From an uncultured Eubacteriales bacterium (lineage in GTDB: Bacteria > Bacillota > Clostridia > Lachnospirales > Lachnospiraceae), in assembly GCA_949286525.1 (NCBI GenBank), contig CASECT010000103.1:1-40719 (forward strand): a DNA stretch of 40,719 bases, given 5' to 3'. Below the pieces are notes generated by a model. The model was not told the DNA's origin. It saw nothing but the letters and a program-made list of their open reading frames with translations, and ran no database searches. Positions 14,732 through 24,084 of the stretch are shown one piece after another; within the stretch, counting starts at the first letter, position 1; each line of letters begins with the position of its first letter. A program made the translations under genes and the position numbers.

Positions 14732-16057
14732 ATGAAAATTCTTTTTGTATCCCTGGGATGTGATAAAAATCTTGTGGACTCTGAGCATATGCTGGCCATG
14801 CTGCAGCGGGAGGGCTTCGAGCTGACCGACGATGAGACGGAGGCGGACGCCATTGTGGTAAATACCTGCTGTTTCATCCATGACGCGATGGAGGAGAGCA
14901 TTCAGACATTGATTGATCTGGGACGGTACAAAGGGGAGGGGTCTCTGAAAGCTCTGGTGGCGGTGGGCTGTCTCGCCCAACGCTACGAGGAGGAGATCCG
15001 CCGGGAAATCCCGGAGGTGGATGCCGTTGTGGGCACCAACGCCTACGATGAAATCGTCCCGGTACTTCGCCGTACCCTGGAGGGAGAGCGGCCGACAGTT
15101 ATTCGACCTCTGAAAGGTCTCTGTGATGACCGCGCGGGACGTGTCCTGACCACCGGCGGTCATTACGCCTACCTGAAGATCGCCGAGGGATGCGATAAGC
15201 GATGTACGTATTGTGTGATTCCTCAGATTCGTGGCGATTATCGCAGTGTTCCCATGGAACAGCTTCTTGCGGAGGCGTCCGATCTGGTGGATCAGGGCGT
15301 GCGGGAACTGATTCTCGTGGCTCAGGAGACGACCGTTTACGGTCAGGATCTCTACGGGAAAAAGGCACTGCCGGAATTGCTTACTCGTCTCGGTAAATTG
15401 GAGGGGCTTCGATGGATTCGGCTGTTGTACTGCTATCCGGAGGAGATTACCGAGGAGTTGATGGGTGTGATGGCATCCAATCCGAAGGTTTGTCATTATA
15501 TCGATATGCCGATTCAGCACTGCAGCGACGATATTTTGCGCCGGATGGGCCGCAGAACCAGCCGGCACGATATCGAGGAGATCATTTCAGCTCTCCGGCG
15601 GAGGATGCCGGATATCGCCATCCGCACCACACTGATCTGCGGGTTTCCGGGAGAAAATCAGGTGCAGCACGAGGAACTTCTTGATTTTATCGAGCAGATG
15701 CAGTTTGACCGGCTGGGGGCTTTCCCTTATTCCAGACAGGATCATACGCCTGCCGCCGGTTTTGAGCGTCAGGTGCCCGAAGAGACAAAGCAGCTCTGGG
15801 CTGATGAGGTCATGGAACTTCAGCAGGAAGTCTCCGCAGCAAAAAACGAGACGTTTATCGGAAAACGGCTGGAGGCCTTTGTGGAGGGCAAGGTGGCGGA
15901 CGAGCCGGTATACATCGCAAGAACCTACCGGGACGCTCCGGATGTGGACGGATATGTCTTCATCTCCTCGGAGCGGGAACTTGTTACCGGGGAATTTGTC
16001 TCAGTGGACATTACCGGTGCTTATGAATATGATTTGATAGGAGATTTAGCAGAATGA
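14732..16057 (+). CDS. rimO: Ribosomal protein uS12 methylthiotransferase RimO
   Basis: A 441-residue radical SAM enzyme that methylthiolates the conserved aspartate of ribosomal protein S12. The N-terminal UPF0004 domain supplies one 4Fe-4S cluster (C10, C46, C80). The radical SAM motif is C154-x3-C158-x2-C161 in EGCDKRCTYCVIPQ. A C-terminal TRAM domain follows (about 370-438). MKILFVSLGCDKNLVDSE is typical of RimO rather than MiaB. It overlaps pgsA by four bases (ATGA). Confidence 0.95.
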   Translation: MKILFVSLGCDKNLVDSEHMLAMLQREGFELTDDETEADAIVVNTCCFIHDAMEESIQTLIDLGRYKGEGSLKALVAVGCLAQRYEEEIRREIPEVDAVVGTNAYDEIVPVLRRTLEGERPTVIRPLKGLCDDRAGRVLTTGGHYAYLKIAEGCDKRCTYCVIPQIRGDYRSVPMEQLLAEASDLVDQGVRELILVAQETTVYGQDLYGKKALPELLTRLGKLEGLRWIRLLYCYPEEITEELMGVMASNPKVCHYIDMPIQHCSDDILRRMGRRTSRHDIEEIISALRRRMPDIAIRTTLICGFPGENQVQHEELLDFIEQMQFDRLGAFPYSRQDHTPAAGFERQVPEETKQLWADEVMELQQEVSAAKNETFIGKRLEAFVEGKVADEPVYIARTYRDAPDVDGYVFISSERELVTGEFVSVDITGAYEYDLIGDLAE

Positions 16058-16596
16058 ATTTACCAAACAAACTGACGATTTTTCGTGTGATTCTGATTCC
16101 GTTTTTTGTGCTTTTTCTTTTGGTGGAACCCGATAACCAGGTATTTCGTCTGATCGCGGATCTGATTTTTATTGTGGCCAGCCTTACGGATATGCTGGAC
16201 GGAAAGATTGCCAGAAAGTATCATCTGGTAACAAATTTCGGGAAATTTATGGATCCGCTGGCGGACAAACTTCTGGTGTGTTCGGCTATGGTGTGTCTTG
16301 TGTCCACCGGACAGCTTTCTGCCTGGATTGTGATCATTATTATCAGCAGGGAGTTTATTATCAGCGGATTCCGTCTGATTGCTTCGGACAATGGTATCGT
16401 AATTGCGGCCAGTATGTGGGGAAAGTTCAAGACGGTATTTCAGATGCTGATGATTATTGTGTTGATCGCCGATATTCCGCTGGCAGTCTTTGACATTATC
16501 GGTACGGTGCTGACCTATGTGGCGCTGGTGCTGACGGTAATATCTCTGGTTGATTACATCGCGAAGAATAAAGATATCCTGAAAGAGCAGAAGTAA
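16054..16596 (+). CDS. pgsA: CDP-diacylglycerol-glycerol-3-phosphate 3-phosphatidyltransferase
   Basis: A 180-residue membrane enzyme making phosphatidylglycerophosphate, the first committed step to phosphatidylglycerol and cardiolipin. The CDP-alcohol phosphotransferase signature D-G-x2-A-R-x8-G-x3-D-x3-D is complete in DGKIARKYHL through FMDPLADK (about residues 49-72). Several hydrophobic helices follow. It starts inside the rimO stop and its own stop shares one base with the cinA start. Confidence 0.95.
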   Translation: MNLPNKLTIFRVILIPFFVLFLLVEPDNQVFRLIADLIFIVASLTDMLDGKIARKYHLVTNFGKFMDPLADKLLVCSAMVCLVSTGQLSAWIVIIIISREFIISGFRLIASDNGIVIAASMWGKFKTVFQMLMIIVLIADIPLAVFDIIGTVLTYVALVLTVISLVDYIAKNKDILKEQK

Positions 16597-17072
16597 TGGT
16601 AACGGAGATTATCGAGAAACTGAGCAGCCGGAATAAGACAGTCGCCGTGGCGGAGTCCTGCACCGGAGGAATGGTCTGCAGTATGCTGGTGGAGAAGGCC
16701 GGCGCTTCCGCCTGTTTTGCGGAGGGGTATGTGACTTACTCCAATGAGGCGAAGGAGAAAAATCTTGGTGTGTCCCATGCTGTGCTGGAATCTTTCGGCG
16801 CCGTAAGCGAACAGACAGCCCGGCAGATGGCAGAAGGTGTCCGCAGGCGCGCAGAGGCTGATTACGGTCTTGCCACAACCGGTATCGCGGGGCCGGACGG
16901 CGGGACTGCGGAGAAACCGGTGGGACTGGTATATATTGCATGCGCACACCCTGCGGGAACAGAAGTGGAGCGTCATGTGTTTTACGGCAGCCGAACCCGG
17001 GTGCGTACCCAGGCGGCGGAGAGCGCCCTGCATCTCCTGGAGAAATGTATGAAAAAGGAGCAGAGCCTATGA
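16596..17072 (+). CDS. CinA C-terminal domain protein (nicotinamide-nucleotide amidase type)
   Basis: A 158-residue stand-alone CinA C-domain. It contains AVAESCTGGMVCSMLV and the conserved TGIAGPDGGTAEKPVGLVYIA. Enzymes of this family (PncC) deamidate nicotinamide mononucleotide in NAD recycling; that activity is from family knowledge. The N-terminal molybdopterin-like half of full-length CinA is absent here and not found nearby. It sits between pgsA and rsmD with overlapping ends on both sides; in Bacillus cinA also follows pgsA. Confidence 0.9.
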   Translation: MVTEIIEKLSSRNKTVAVAESCTGGMVCSMLVEKAGASACFAEGYVTYSNEAKEKNLGVSHAVLESFGAVSEQTARQMAEGVRRRAEADYGLATTGIAGPDGGTAEKPVGLVYIACAHPAGTEVERHVFYGSRTRVRTQAAESALHLLEKCMKKEQSL

Positions 17073-17623
17073 GGGTAATAGGGGGCAGCCGAAAAAGGAT
17101 GCCGCTGGAGACGATAAAGGGCATGGAGACCCGACCAACCACAGACCGGATCAAAGAGACGCTCTTCAACATGCTGCAGCCGGAGATTTATCAGTGCCGT
17201 TTTCTGGATCTTTTCGCGGGAAGTGGACAGATGGGGATCGAGGCTTTGAGCCGTGGCGCAAAGGAAGCGGTGTTTGTTGAGAAAAATCCGTCTGCGGCCC
17301 GCTGTATAAAGAGAAATCTTGCCTTTACCCGTTTGGAAGAGACCGGCCGCCTTTATACGCGGGATGTTATGGATTTTCTGCAGCACCCCGGCGGGGAGGA
17401 GTCCTTTGATCTGGTATTTCTCGATCCGCCCTATGATAAAGGGCTGGAGAAAAAGGCATTGGCGCTGCTTGCCGAGGGAGCGTTTTTGACAAAGGATGCT
17501 CTGATTGTAGTGGAGGCTTCCCTGGATACAGATTTTTCCTATCTGGATGGATTGGGATATCGACTGATACGGCAGAAAAAATATAAAACAAATCAACATG
17601 TGTTTATCACAAGAGGACAGTAA
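17069..17623 (+). CDS. rsmD: 16S rRNA (guanine966-N2)-methyltransferase
   Basis: A 184-residue SAM-dependent methyltransferase. The start is ATG 17069 ([14 protein letters not shown]) with AAGGAG eight bases before it, overlapping the cinA stop as ATGA; upstream in-frame ATGs would extend into cinA and give a non-homologous tail. Visible motifs are [16 protein letters not shown], the SAM-binding [19 protein letters not shown] and the catalytic DPPY in [11 protein letters not shown]. It is followed immediately by coaD, as in many Firmicutes (ylbH-coaD). Confidence 0.95.
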   Translation: MRVIGGSRKRMPLETIKGMETRPTTDRIKETLFNMLQPEIYQCRFLDLFAGSGQMGIEALSRGAKEAVFVEKNPSAARCIKRNLAFTRLEETGRLYTRDVMDFLQHPGGEESFDLVFLDPPYDKGLEKKALALLAEGAFLTKDALIVVEASLDTDFSYLDGLGYRLIRQKKYKTNQHVFITRGQ

Positions 17624-17624
17624 T

Positions 17625-18107
17625 ATGAGAAAGGCAATTTATCCCGGCAGCTTTGACCCGATTACCTTCGGGCATATGGATATCATTGATCGCGCGTCGC
17701 GCCTGTTTGACGAGCTGATCATCGGTGTTTTGTACAACAGTCAAAAAAATGCGTTGTTTTCCATAAATGAACGTGTTAGTATGATAGAAGAATTGACAAA
17801 AGATTATCCGAATGTGAGGGCCGTGGCTTTTGAGGGACTGCTGGTGGATTTTGCGAAGGAAATGCAGGCCAACGTGGTGGTTCGCGGACTGCGGGCAGTG
17901 ACGGATTTCGAGTATGAGATTCAGATTGCCCAGACAAACAAGGTGGAATACCCGGAACTGGAAACGATTTTTCTCACGACGTCCCTGAATTATTCCTACT
18001 TAAGTTCCACGATCGTCAGAGAGTTCGCGTCCTACGGCGGAGATATTTCCAGATTTGTACCGGCGCAGATTATTCCAAAGATACAGGAGAAATATCATCA
18101 ATTATAA
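17625..18107 (+). CDS. coaD: Phosphopantetheine adenylyltransferase
   Basis: A 160-residue enzyme catalysing the penultimate step of coenzyme A synthesis. The start is ATG 17625, two bases after the rsmD stop, which gives [19 protein letters not shown] with the nucleotidyltransferase TxGH motif at residues 14-17. The second motif is the C-terminal [19 protein letters not shown] is also family-typical. Length is exactly that of the family. Confidence 0.96.
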   Translation: MRKAIYPGSFDPITFGHMDIIDRASRLFDELIIGVLYNSQKNALFSINERVSMIEELTKDYPNVRAVAFEGLLVDFAKEMQANVVVRGLRAVTDFEYEIQIAQTNKVEYPELETIFLTTSLNYSYLSSTIVREFASYGGDISRFVPAQIIPKIQEKYHQL

Positions 18108-18118
18108 AGGAGAAGAAT

Positions 18119-18808
18119 ATGGCAAGCAGAATTGAGGAAATCATTGAGGAAATCGAAGATTATATTGACAGCTGCAAGCCCTCCGCATTTTCCAGCTCCA
18201 AGATTGTCGTCAACCGTGATGAGCTGGAAGGGCTTCTGGAGGAACTGCGGACAAAGACACCGGATGAGATCAAGCGCTATCAGAAAATTATCAGCAATAA
18301 GGAAGCAATCCTTGCGGATGCCCAGAGTAAAGCTGACGCTATTATCGCTCAGGCACAGATCCAGACCAATGAACTGGTAAGCGAGCACCAGATTATGCAA
18401 CAGGCTTATGCCCAGGCGAATGAGGTGGTTATGATTGCCACAAAGAATGCTCAGGAGATGCTGGATAAGGCGACAGAGGATGCCAATAATATCCGGTTGG
18501 GCGCCATCAGCTATACAGATGAGCTTCTGAAGAAGATTGAGGATGTGCTGGTCAGCTCTATGGACACCACGAGAGCCCGGACAGACAGTTATCTGGCTTC
18601 TATGCAGGGATTTCTCGATGTGGTCATTTCCAACCGTATGGAACTGTCCTCCGGATCTTCCGGAGAGGAGGAGAGCCAGGAGGCGCAGCCAGTGCAGGGA
18701 CAGCCTCAGGAGAACGCCGCGGCGCTTCAGGAGAGCGGGGAGGCTTCCGGCGAAGAATTGAAAGATCTGGATGTGCCGGAGCATTTTTTTAACGGGAAAG
18801 AATCGTAA
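18119..18808 (+). CDS. Coiled-coil protein of clostridial 'ATPase subunit H-like' type, function unknown
   Basis: A 229-residue soluble protein. Residues about 1-40 contain IEEIIEEIEDYIDSCKPS and a conserved KIVVNRDELEGLLEELR. From about 55 to 170 runs a long Ala/Gln/Glu-rich coiled coil (KADAIIAQAQIQTNELV), resembling DivIVA or V-type ATPase stalk proteins, which explains generic ATPase annotations of relatives; no ATP-binding motif is present. The last 60 residues are acidic and Gln/Ser-rich. It follows coaD by 11 bases. The 3' end overlaps ylbJ tail-to-tail by 20 bases. A scaffold or cell-division role is conceivable but unproven. Confidence 0.8.
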   Translation: MASRIEEIIEEIEDYIDSCKPSAFSSSKIVVNRDELEGLLEELRTKTPDEIKRYQKIISNKEAILADAQSKADAIIAQAQIQTNELVSEHQIMQQAYAQANEVVMIATKNAQEMLDKATEDANNIRLGAISYTDELLKKIEDVLVSSMDTTRARTDSYLASMQGFLDVVISNRMELSSGSSGEEESQEAQPVQGQPQENAAALQESGEASGEELKDLDVPEHFFNGKES

Positions 18809-19724
18809 GAGTTCCGAAGGCCAACAGCAGTGTCATCAAAGCGAAGACGGCTTTTGCCAAGATATAGCGGCGCTTGGACAGGGGCGCTTCGGATATGACG
18901 GAGAAGGTCTGGGCGTGGGTGCAGAGCCCACCGAAGGAGAGCGCCGCCATACATAGAAGATATTTTTGGAAAAAGGACAGGGCGCTTCCGGAGAAATAAT
19001 GAATGCCGCTGGTCACTTCCATGAACATCATGAGACAGCCATTGACGGTCTGGGAGAGGGGGAGGAGATTTTCCAGATACTGGCAGAGAATGCCAAAAAA
19101 AATCAGATATCCACCCAGCTTTGCGATGGTTTCAAATCCATTGAGAATACTGGCATCTATGATTTGAAATAAAGTTTGAAATCTGGATGCCTTTTTTGTT
19201 GTGATGCGGCCGGCGGCCGTGGGGGACGGATTGCCCTTAGCAAGGGCGGACTGTACCAGGAGTATAATGACCGGGACAGCCGGCGGAAGGTAGAGGATAA
19301 CATAACTTGCAGGAATCAGATCCGGACGGTTGAAACATTGGATCATCACATAGCTGCCCACAAAGGCCGGGCTGAGCTGATTACAGCAGACCAGAAGAAG
19401 ATTTCCCGCCTTTTGCGTCAAAAGTCCCTTTTCCGTAAAGTCGGCAGTCAGCTTGGCGCCTACCGGCAGCCCAAAGAGAAATCCGGGAACTGATGCGGCG
19501 AGAATGGCCAACATGTTGCCGGCTCGTGGAAAAGAGAGGAGAACGGAGGTAAAGATGTCCGCGTTCTGGAGCAGGTTGACGGCGATGAGGAAGGGGAGCA
19601 GTGTCGGAAGCAGCTTATTGAACCATATCATCAGGCCGTTGGAGGCCCCGGTCAGGGTCAGGGTCGGATGAGACAGGGCAAAGAGCAAAAATGCGATAAC
19701 AAACAGGAGGATTATCTTTTTCAT
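18789..19724 (-). CDS. ylbJ: Sporulation integral membrane protein YlbJ (nucleoside-recognition/Gate domain)
   Basis: A 311-residue polytopic membrane protein with about eight hydrophobic helices. Visible features are the Gate-domain stretch GFLFGLPVGAKLTADFTEKG near residue 90 and, late in the protein, SFGGLCTHAQTFSVI. In Bacillus ylbJ lies near ylbH (rsmD) and coaD and is a sigma-E-controlled sporulation gene needed for resistant spores. Here it is on the opposite strand to coaD. I see no convincing ribosome binding site upstream of the ATG, unlike nearly every other gene here. Its stop lies inside the final codons of the convergent coiled-coil gene. Confidence 0.88.
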   Translation of the reverse strand: MKKIILLFVIAFLLFALSHPTLTLTGASNGLMIWFNKLLPTLLPFLIAVNLLQNADIFTSVLLSFPRAGNMLAILAASVPGFLFGLPVGAKLTADFTEKGLLTQKAGNLLLVCCNQLSPAFVGSYVMIQCFNRPDLIPASYVILYLPPAVPVIILLVQSALAKGNPSPTAAGRITTKKASRFQTLFQIIDASILNGFETIAKLGGYLIFFGILCQYLENLLPLSQTVNGCLMMFMEVTSGIHYFSGSALSFFQKYLLCMAALSFGGLCTHAQTFSVISEAPLSKRRYILAKAVFALMTLLLAFGTLTILSR

Positions 19725-19762
19725 GTCATATTTTATGAGACAGGAAGAAGATTTATGATGAC

Positions 19763-20485
19763 ATGCGTCTGGACAAATTTTTGAGTGACTGCGGTGTCGG
19801 GACCCGGTCTCAGGTAAAAAAGGATATTCGTGAGGGCAGGGTCTGCGTGAACGGGGAAATCTGCCGTTCGCCGGAGACGAAGATTTCCCCGGATTCGGAT
19901 GCGGTTTCCCTTCAGGGCAGGTTGCTTGGGTACAGCAGATTTGAGTATTATATGCTCAACAAACCTGCCGGATGCGTCTGCGCGGCCAGAGACAATCTGC
20001 ATCCGACGATTTTTGACTGGATTCCCATGAATCCGCGAAAGGATCTGGCCGCTGTGGGGAGGCTGGATCTGGACACGGAGGGGCTGCTTCTGGTTACCAA
20101 CGACGGGGCTCTTTCCCACCGGCTGCTAAGTCCCCGGCACCATGTAAATAAACTCTATGAGGCCCGGGTATCCGGATGGCTTACAGAGGAGGATACCGCG
20201 TCTTTTGCAAAAGGGATCGATATCGGGGATGAGAAGCAGACCCTTCCGGCAGAGCTTATGATTGTAGAGAGCGGGGAGGAGTCCTTTTGCCGGGTAACAA
20301 TTCATGAGGGGCGTTACCATCAGATCAAGCGGATGTTCCACAGCCTGGGAAAGGAAGTCCTGTGGCTGAAGCGGCTTCAGATGGGAACTTTTGTATTGGA
20401 TGAGAAACTTGCGCCGGGAGAGTGGCGGAGACTGAATGAGAGGGAACTGGAGGATGTGGAAAAATACAAAAGCGGTCATCTTTGA
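19763..20485 (+). CDS. 16S rRNA pseudouridine synthase, RsuA family
   Basis: A 240-residue enzyme. An N-terminal S4 RNA-binding domain (MRLDKFLSDCGVGTRSQVKK) is followed by the RsuA-type catalytic domain with GRLDLDTEGLLL, catalytic Asp about D102, and late EGRYHQIKRMFHSLG. RsuA modifies uridine 516 of 16S rRNA; related RluB/E/F enzymes act on 23S, so the exact site is not certain. The ribosome binding site is poorly placed (AGGAAG 15 bases before the ATG). Its 3' end overlaps the HAD gene by about 50 bases if the upstream HAD start is used. It starts 38 bases from the divergent ylbJ. Confidence 0.92.
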   Translation: MRLDKFLSDCGVGTRSQVKKDIREGRVCVNGEICRSPETKISPDSDAVSLQGRLLGYSRFEYYMLNKPAGCVCAARDNLHPTIFDWIPMNPRKDLAAVGRLDLDTEGLLLVTNDGALSHRLLSPRHHVNKLYEARVSGWLTEEDTASFAKGIDIGDEKQTLPAELMIVESGEESFCRVTIHEGRYHQIKRMFHSLGKEVLWLKRLQMGTFVLDEKLAPGEWRRLNERELEDVEKYKSGHL

Positions 20486-21131
20486 CCTGGACGGCACCCT
20501 TGCGGATTCCATGTGGATCTGGAAGGAGATTGATATTCGTTTCCTGGCTCAGCGGCACCTGCCGATGCTCGAGGGACTCCAACGGGAGATCGAGGGACTC
20601 AGTATGCGGGAGACGGCAGTGTATTTTCGGGAACGGTTCGGACTGAAGGATACCGAGGAAGAACTGATGGGAGAGTGGAACGATATGGCCTACCGTGCCT
20701 ACGTTTCCGAGGTGCCCTGGAAGCCCGGCGCGGAGCAGTTTCTGACCCAGCTGCGCCAGGAGGGGATTGCCATGGGGATCGCCACAAGCAATTCCCCGGA
20801 GCTGGTAAAGGCCTTTCTCCTGGCCAGAGGGAAGGAGGACTTTTTTGACTGCGTGGTGACGGCCAACGAGGTCTCCCGGGGGAAACCGGCGCCGGATGTG
20901 TACCTGAAGGCAAAGGACCGGATCGGCGCGGCCCCGGAGGAATGTCTGGTGTTTGAAGATATTCTGCCGGGCATCGCGGCGGGACACAACGCGGGAATGA
21001 AAGTCTGCGCCGTCTACGACGACTACACAAAGGACATCGATGAGGAAAAGCGGTCCGCAGCGGATTTTTATATCCGGGACTACTATGATCTGATGAGAGG
21101 TGGAAAGATATGGAAGGATTTTTGCCGGTAA
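20436..21131 (+). CDS. HAD superfamily phosphatase (PGMB/CbbY-like)
   Basis: A 231-residue hydrolase with all HAD motifs: the nucleophile stretch [13 protein letters not shown] (D17, D19), motif II ATSNS, motif III Lys in [12 protein letters not shown], and the acidic [12 protein letters not shown]. An alpha-helical cap lies between motifs I and II, as in beta-phosphoglucomutase-like phosphatases. Substrate unknown. The ATG at 20436 is used because GCGGAG precedes it by five bases; ATG 20454 is a possible shorter start. Both overlap the rsuA-family gene, and the 3' end overlaps the radical SAM gene by 22 bases. Confidence 0.88.
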   Translation: MRGNWRMWKNTKAVIFDLDGTLADSMWIWKEIDIRFLAQRHLPMLEGLQREIEGLSMRETAVYFRERFGLKDTEEELMGEWNDMAYRAYVSEVPWKPGAEQFLTQLRQEGIAMGIATSNSPELVKAFLLARGKEDFFDCVVTANEVSRGKPAPDVYLKAKDRIGAAPEECLVFEDILPGIAAGHNAGMKVCAVYDDYTKDIDEEKRSAADFYIRDYYDLMRGGKIWKDFCR

Positions 21132-23062
21132 GCCGGGAGGATATGGAACGCCAGGGAATCCGACAGCTGGATTTCGTGTATATCTGCGGGGACGCCTATG
21201 TGGACCATCCCTCGTTTGGCCATGCGATCATCGGACGCGTGCTCCAGTCCAGGGGTTATACGGTGGGAATGATTCCACAGCCGGACGTGAAGAATGAGAA
21301 TTCCGTTCTCGCTCTGGGAGAGCCGCGACTGGCCTTTCTCGTTTCCGCCGGCAATATGGATTCCATGGTAAACCATTACACGGTGTCAAAGAGGCGTCGA
21401 AAGACGGACGCTTTTTCTCCCGGCGGCGTCATGGGAAAGCGGCCGGATTACGCCACCATCGTGTACTGTAACATGATCCGAAAACATTTTCGAAAGATTC
21501 CCATCATCATCGGCGGCATCGAGGCAAGCCTGCGGCGCATGGGACATTACGATTACTGGTCGGATAAGATGCGCCGTTCAATCCTTCTGGACTCCGGCGC
21601 AAACCTGATCTCCTACGGCATGGGGGAGCGGTCTATGGTGGAGATCGCCGAGAGCCTGGACGCTGGCATCGATGTGGCGGATATTACTTTTATCCGGGGG
21701 ACGGTTTTCAAGACGAGAGACGCCTCTCTGATAAAGGACGCCATCGTTCTTCCGGCTTATGAGGAGATCCGAGACAATAAGCGCGCCTACGCCGAGAGCT
21801 TTTATACCCAGTACTGCAACACGGACCCTTTCACGGCCAAAAAACTCTATGAGACCTATGACGGCAGCATGTTCGTAGTTCAGAATCCGCCCCAGAAGCC
21901 CCTGACTACTCGGGAGATGGACGATATCTACGCCCTTCCCTACATGCGCGCCGCTCATCCCATGTATGAGAAGGATGGCGGCATCCCGGCGATCAATGAG
22001 GTAAAATTCAGTCTGGTCAGCAATCGGGGGTGCTTCGGCGGATGCAGTTTCTGCGCCCTGACTTTCCATCAGGGCCGGATCATTCAGACCAGAAGCCACG
22101 AATCCATTCTGGCGGAGGCCGGGGAGATGACGAAGGAGCCGGACTTCAAGGGCTACATCCACGATGTGGGCGGCCCCACGGCGAATTTCCGGCATCCCGC
22201 CTGCAGAAAACAGCTGAAGGCGGGGGCCTGTGTCAATCGGCAGTGCCTCTTCCCGAAGCCCTGTAAGCATCTTGAGGTGGATCATGAGGATTACCTGAAG
22301 CTTCTGAGAAAACTTCGTGAGCTTCCCGGCGTGAAAAAGGTCTTCATTCGCTCGGGCATCCGTTTTGACTATGTGATGGCGGACAAGGATGACACCTTCC
22401 TGCGGGAACTATGCCGGTATCATGTGAGCGGTCAGCTGAAGGTGGCGCCGGAACACGTGTCGGATGAGGTGCTTCAGAAGATGGGCAAGCCGGCTTTCTC
22501 TGTTTATCGTTCCTTTGTGGATAAATATCAGAAGACCAATCAGACGCTGGGCATGAAGCAGTATCTGGTGCCTTATCTGATGTCTTCCCATCCGGGTTCC
22601 ACCTTAAAGGACGCCATCGCATTGGCGGAGTATCTGCGAACTTTGGGATATATGCCGGAGCAGGTGCAGGATTTTTATCCGACGCCATCTACGATCTCTA
22701 CCTGTATGTACTATACCGGACTGGATCCGAGAACCATGGAGCCGGTCTATGTGGCGAGAAATCCCCATGAGAAGGCCATGCAGAGGGCGCTGATTCAGTA
22801 CCGGGATCCGAAGAACTATGACCTGGTCAAGGAGGCGCTGCTGCGGGAGCACCGGGAGGATCTGATCGGCTATGGAAGGGGGTGCCTGATCCCGCCCAGA
22901 AAGCCGAAGGAGAGAGGTCAGAGATCCGGGGTAATGGTTGAAAAATCCGACAGCGTGAGAGACCGGGACCACCGGCAGGGAAAGAAGAAAAAGACCATCC
23001 GCAATGTGCACAGGAAAAAGCGCGGTAAATCGGAGATAAAGAAAATGGAAGTCAGGAAGTAA
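21110..23062 (+). CDS. YgiQ family radical SAM protein
   Basis: A 650-residue protein with the long N-terminal UPF0313 part ([20 protein letters not shown]) and a radical SAM cluster motif C308-x3-C312-x2-C315 in [18 protein letters not shown]. Typical later segments include [12 protein letters not shown]-like text and [15 protein letters not shown]. The last 50 residues are Lys/Arg-rich and probably disordered. The physiological reaction of YgiQ proteins is unknown. GAGGTGG precedes the ATG, which lies within the HAD gene. Two bases separate it from the next pseudouridine synthase. Confidence 0.92.
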   Translation: MEGFLPVSREDMERQGIRQLDFVYICGDAYVDHPSFGHAIIGRVLQSRGYTVGMIPQPDVKNENSVLALGEPRLAFLVSAGNMDSMVNHYTVSKRRRKTDAFSPGGVMGKRPDYATIVYCNMIRKHFRKIPIIIGGIEASLRRMGHYDYWSDKMRRSILLDSGANLISYGMGERSMVEIAESLDAGIDVADITFIRGTVFKTRDASLIKDAIVLPAYEEIRDNKRAYAESFYTQYCNTDPFTAKKLYETYDGSMFVVQNPPQKPLTTREMDDIYALPYMRAAHPMYEKDGGIPAINEVKFSLVSNRGCFGGCSFCALTFHQGRIIQTRSHESILAEAGEMTKEPDFKGYIHDVGGPTANFRHPACRKQLKAGACVNRQCLFPKPCKHLEVDHEDYLKLLRKLRELPGVKKVFIRSGIRFDYVMADKDDTFLRELCRYHVSGQLKVAPEHVSDEVLQKMGKPAFSVYRSFVDKYQKTNQTLGMKQYLVPYLMSSHPGSTLKDAIALAEYLRTLGYMPEQVQDFYPTPSTISTCMYYTGLDPRTMEPVYVARNPHEKAMQRALIQYRDPKNYDLVKEALLREHREDLIGYGRGCLIPPRKPKERGQRSGVMVEKSDSVRDRDHRQGKKKKTIRNVHRKKRGKSEIKKMEVRK

Positions 23063-23064
23063 AC

Positions 23065-24030
23065 ATGAGAGAGCTGGTCATTGGCAGGGAGGAAGCCCAT
23101 CAGAGGCTGGACAAATACCTTCAGAAATATTTTGAAAACGCCTCCGCGGGGTTTCTCTATAAAATGATGCGAAAAAAGAATATTGTCCGCAACGGGAAAA
23201 AGGTTCAGGGAAAAGAAATCCTGTGTGAGGGGGACGTGATTTGTGTCTTTTTCTCCGATGAGACCTTCGAGGCCATGCGGGGTGGAGAGCGGACTCTCGG
23301 TCTCTATGAGAAGCTGGCAAAGCTGGACGACGAAGACGTGGATGTGATCTATGAGGATGCGGATATCCTGGCAGTCAACAAGCCGGCGGGTATTCTCTCC
23401 CAGAAGGCGAAGGAGACGGACATCTCCATGAACGAGGAGATTCTTGCCTGGCTGATCCACAGGGGCAAACTTACGCCGGAGAGCTTCGCGCTCTTTCATC
23501 CCTCGGTGGCCAACCGTCTGGACCGAAACACTACCGGGCTGCTTCTCGCCGGAAAGACGCTGCGGGGCCAGCAGGCCCTCTCGCGGCAGCTTCGGGACCG
23601 GAGTTTAAGAAAGATTTACCACTGTATCGCGGCGGGGGAGATCGCTTCCGGCGGACATCTCGCGGGGTATCTGTGGAAGGATGAGAAGAAAAACCAGGTG
23701 GTGGTGTTTTCTGAACAGCGGCCCGGCTCGAAATATGTGGAGACGAAGTATGAGCCGCTGGCGGTTGGAAAAGGGCTGTCCCTTCTTCAGGTGGATCTGC
23801 TGACCGGCCGGCCTCATCAGATCCGCGCCCACCTGGCGGCCATCGGGCATCCGGTCATCGGAGACTTCAAGTACGGCGACACGAAGCTCAACGAGAAGTA
23901 CCGCAGGCGCTTTCAGGTAACATCTCAGTTGCTTCACGCCTACGAGATTACCCTGACGGATGGAACCGTCATTACCGCCCCTTATCCGCCGGTCTTTCAG
24001 GCAATGTCGCAGTATTTGCGGGAAGACTGA
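23065..24030 (+). CDS. RluA family 23S rRNA pseudouridine synthase
   Basis: A 321-residue enzyme with an N-terminal S4-like domain (EAHQRLDKYLQKYF, GFLYKMMRKKNIVRNG) and the RluA catalytic domain: VIYEDADILAVNKPAG, catalytic Asp153 in VANRLDRNTTGLLL, and LTGRPHQIRAHLAAIGHPVIGD. It probably modifies 23S rRNA (RluC/RluD branch), but the target uridines cannot be read from sequence. It is coupled to the ygiQ-type gene by a two-base gap. Confidence 0.93.
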   Translation: MRELVIGREEAHQRLDKYLQKYFENASAGFLYKMMRKKNIVRNGKKVQGKEILCEGDVICVFFSDETFEAMRGGERTLGLYEKLAKLDDEDVDVIYEDADILAVNKPAGILSQKAKETDISMNEEILAWLIHRGKLTPESFALFHPSVANRLDRNTTGLLLAGKTLRGQQALSRQLRDRSLRKIYHCIAAGEIASGGHLAGYLWKDEKKNQVVVFSEQRPGSKYVETKYEPLAVGKGLSLLQVDLLTGRPHQIRAHLAAIGHPVIGDFKYGDTKLNEKYRRRFQVTSQLLHAYEITLTDGTVITAPYPPVFQAMSQYLRED

Positions 24031-24061
24031 GCGTGAGAAGACTGACATTTGATAAGACTGA
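24023..24061 (+). repeat. Three short direct repeats AAGACTGA before recU
   Basis: AAGACTGA occurs at 24023-24030, 24038-24045 and 24054-24061, spaced 15 and 16 bases start to start. The first copy includes the stop codon of the pseudouridine synthase gene. They end 24 bases before the recU start. Their role is unknown. Confidence 0.5.
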
Positions 24062-24084
24062 GATAAATCGAAAAGGAGAAACAC

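Noticed and set aside
18119-18808. V-type ATPase subunit
   Set aside because: Only the coiled-coil character resembles stalk subunits; no other ATPase subunit genes are nearby and no nucleotide-binding motif exists.
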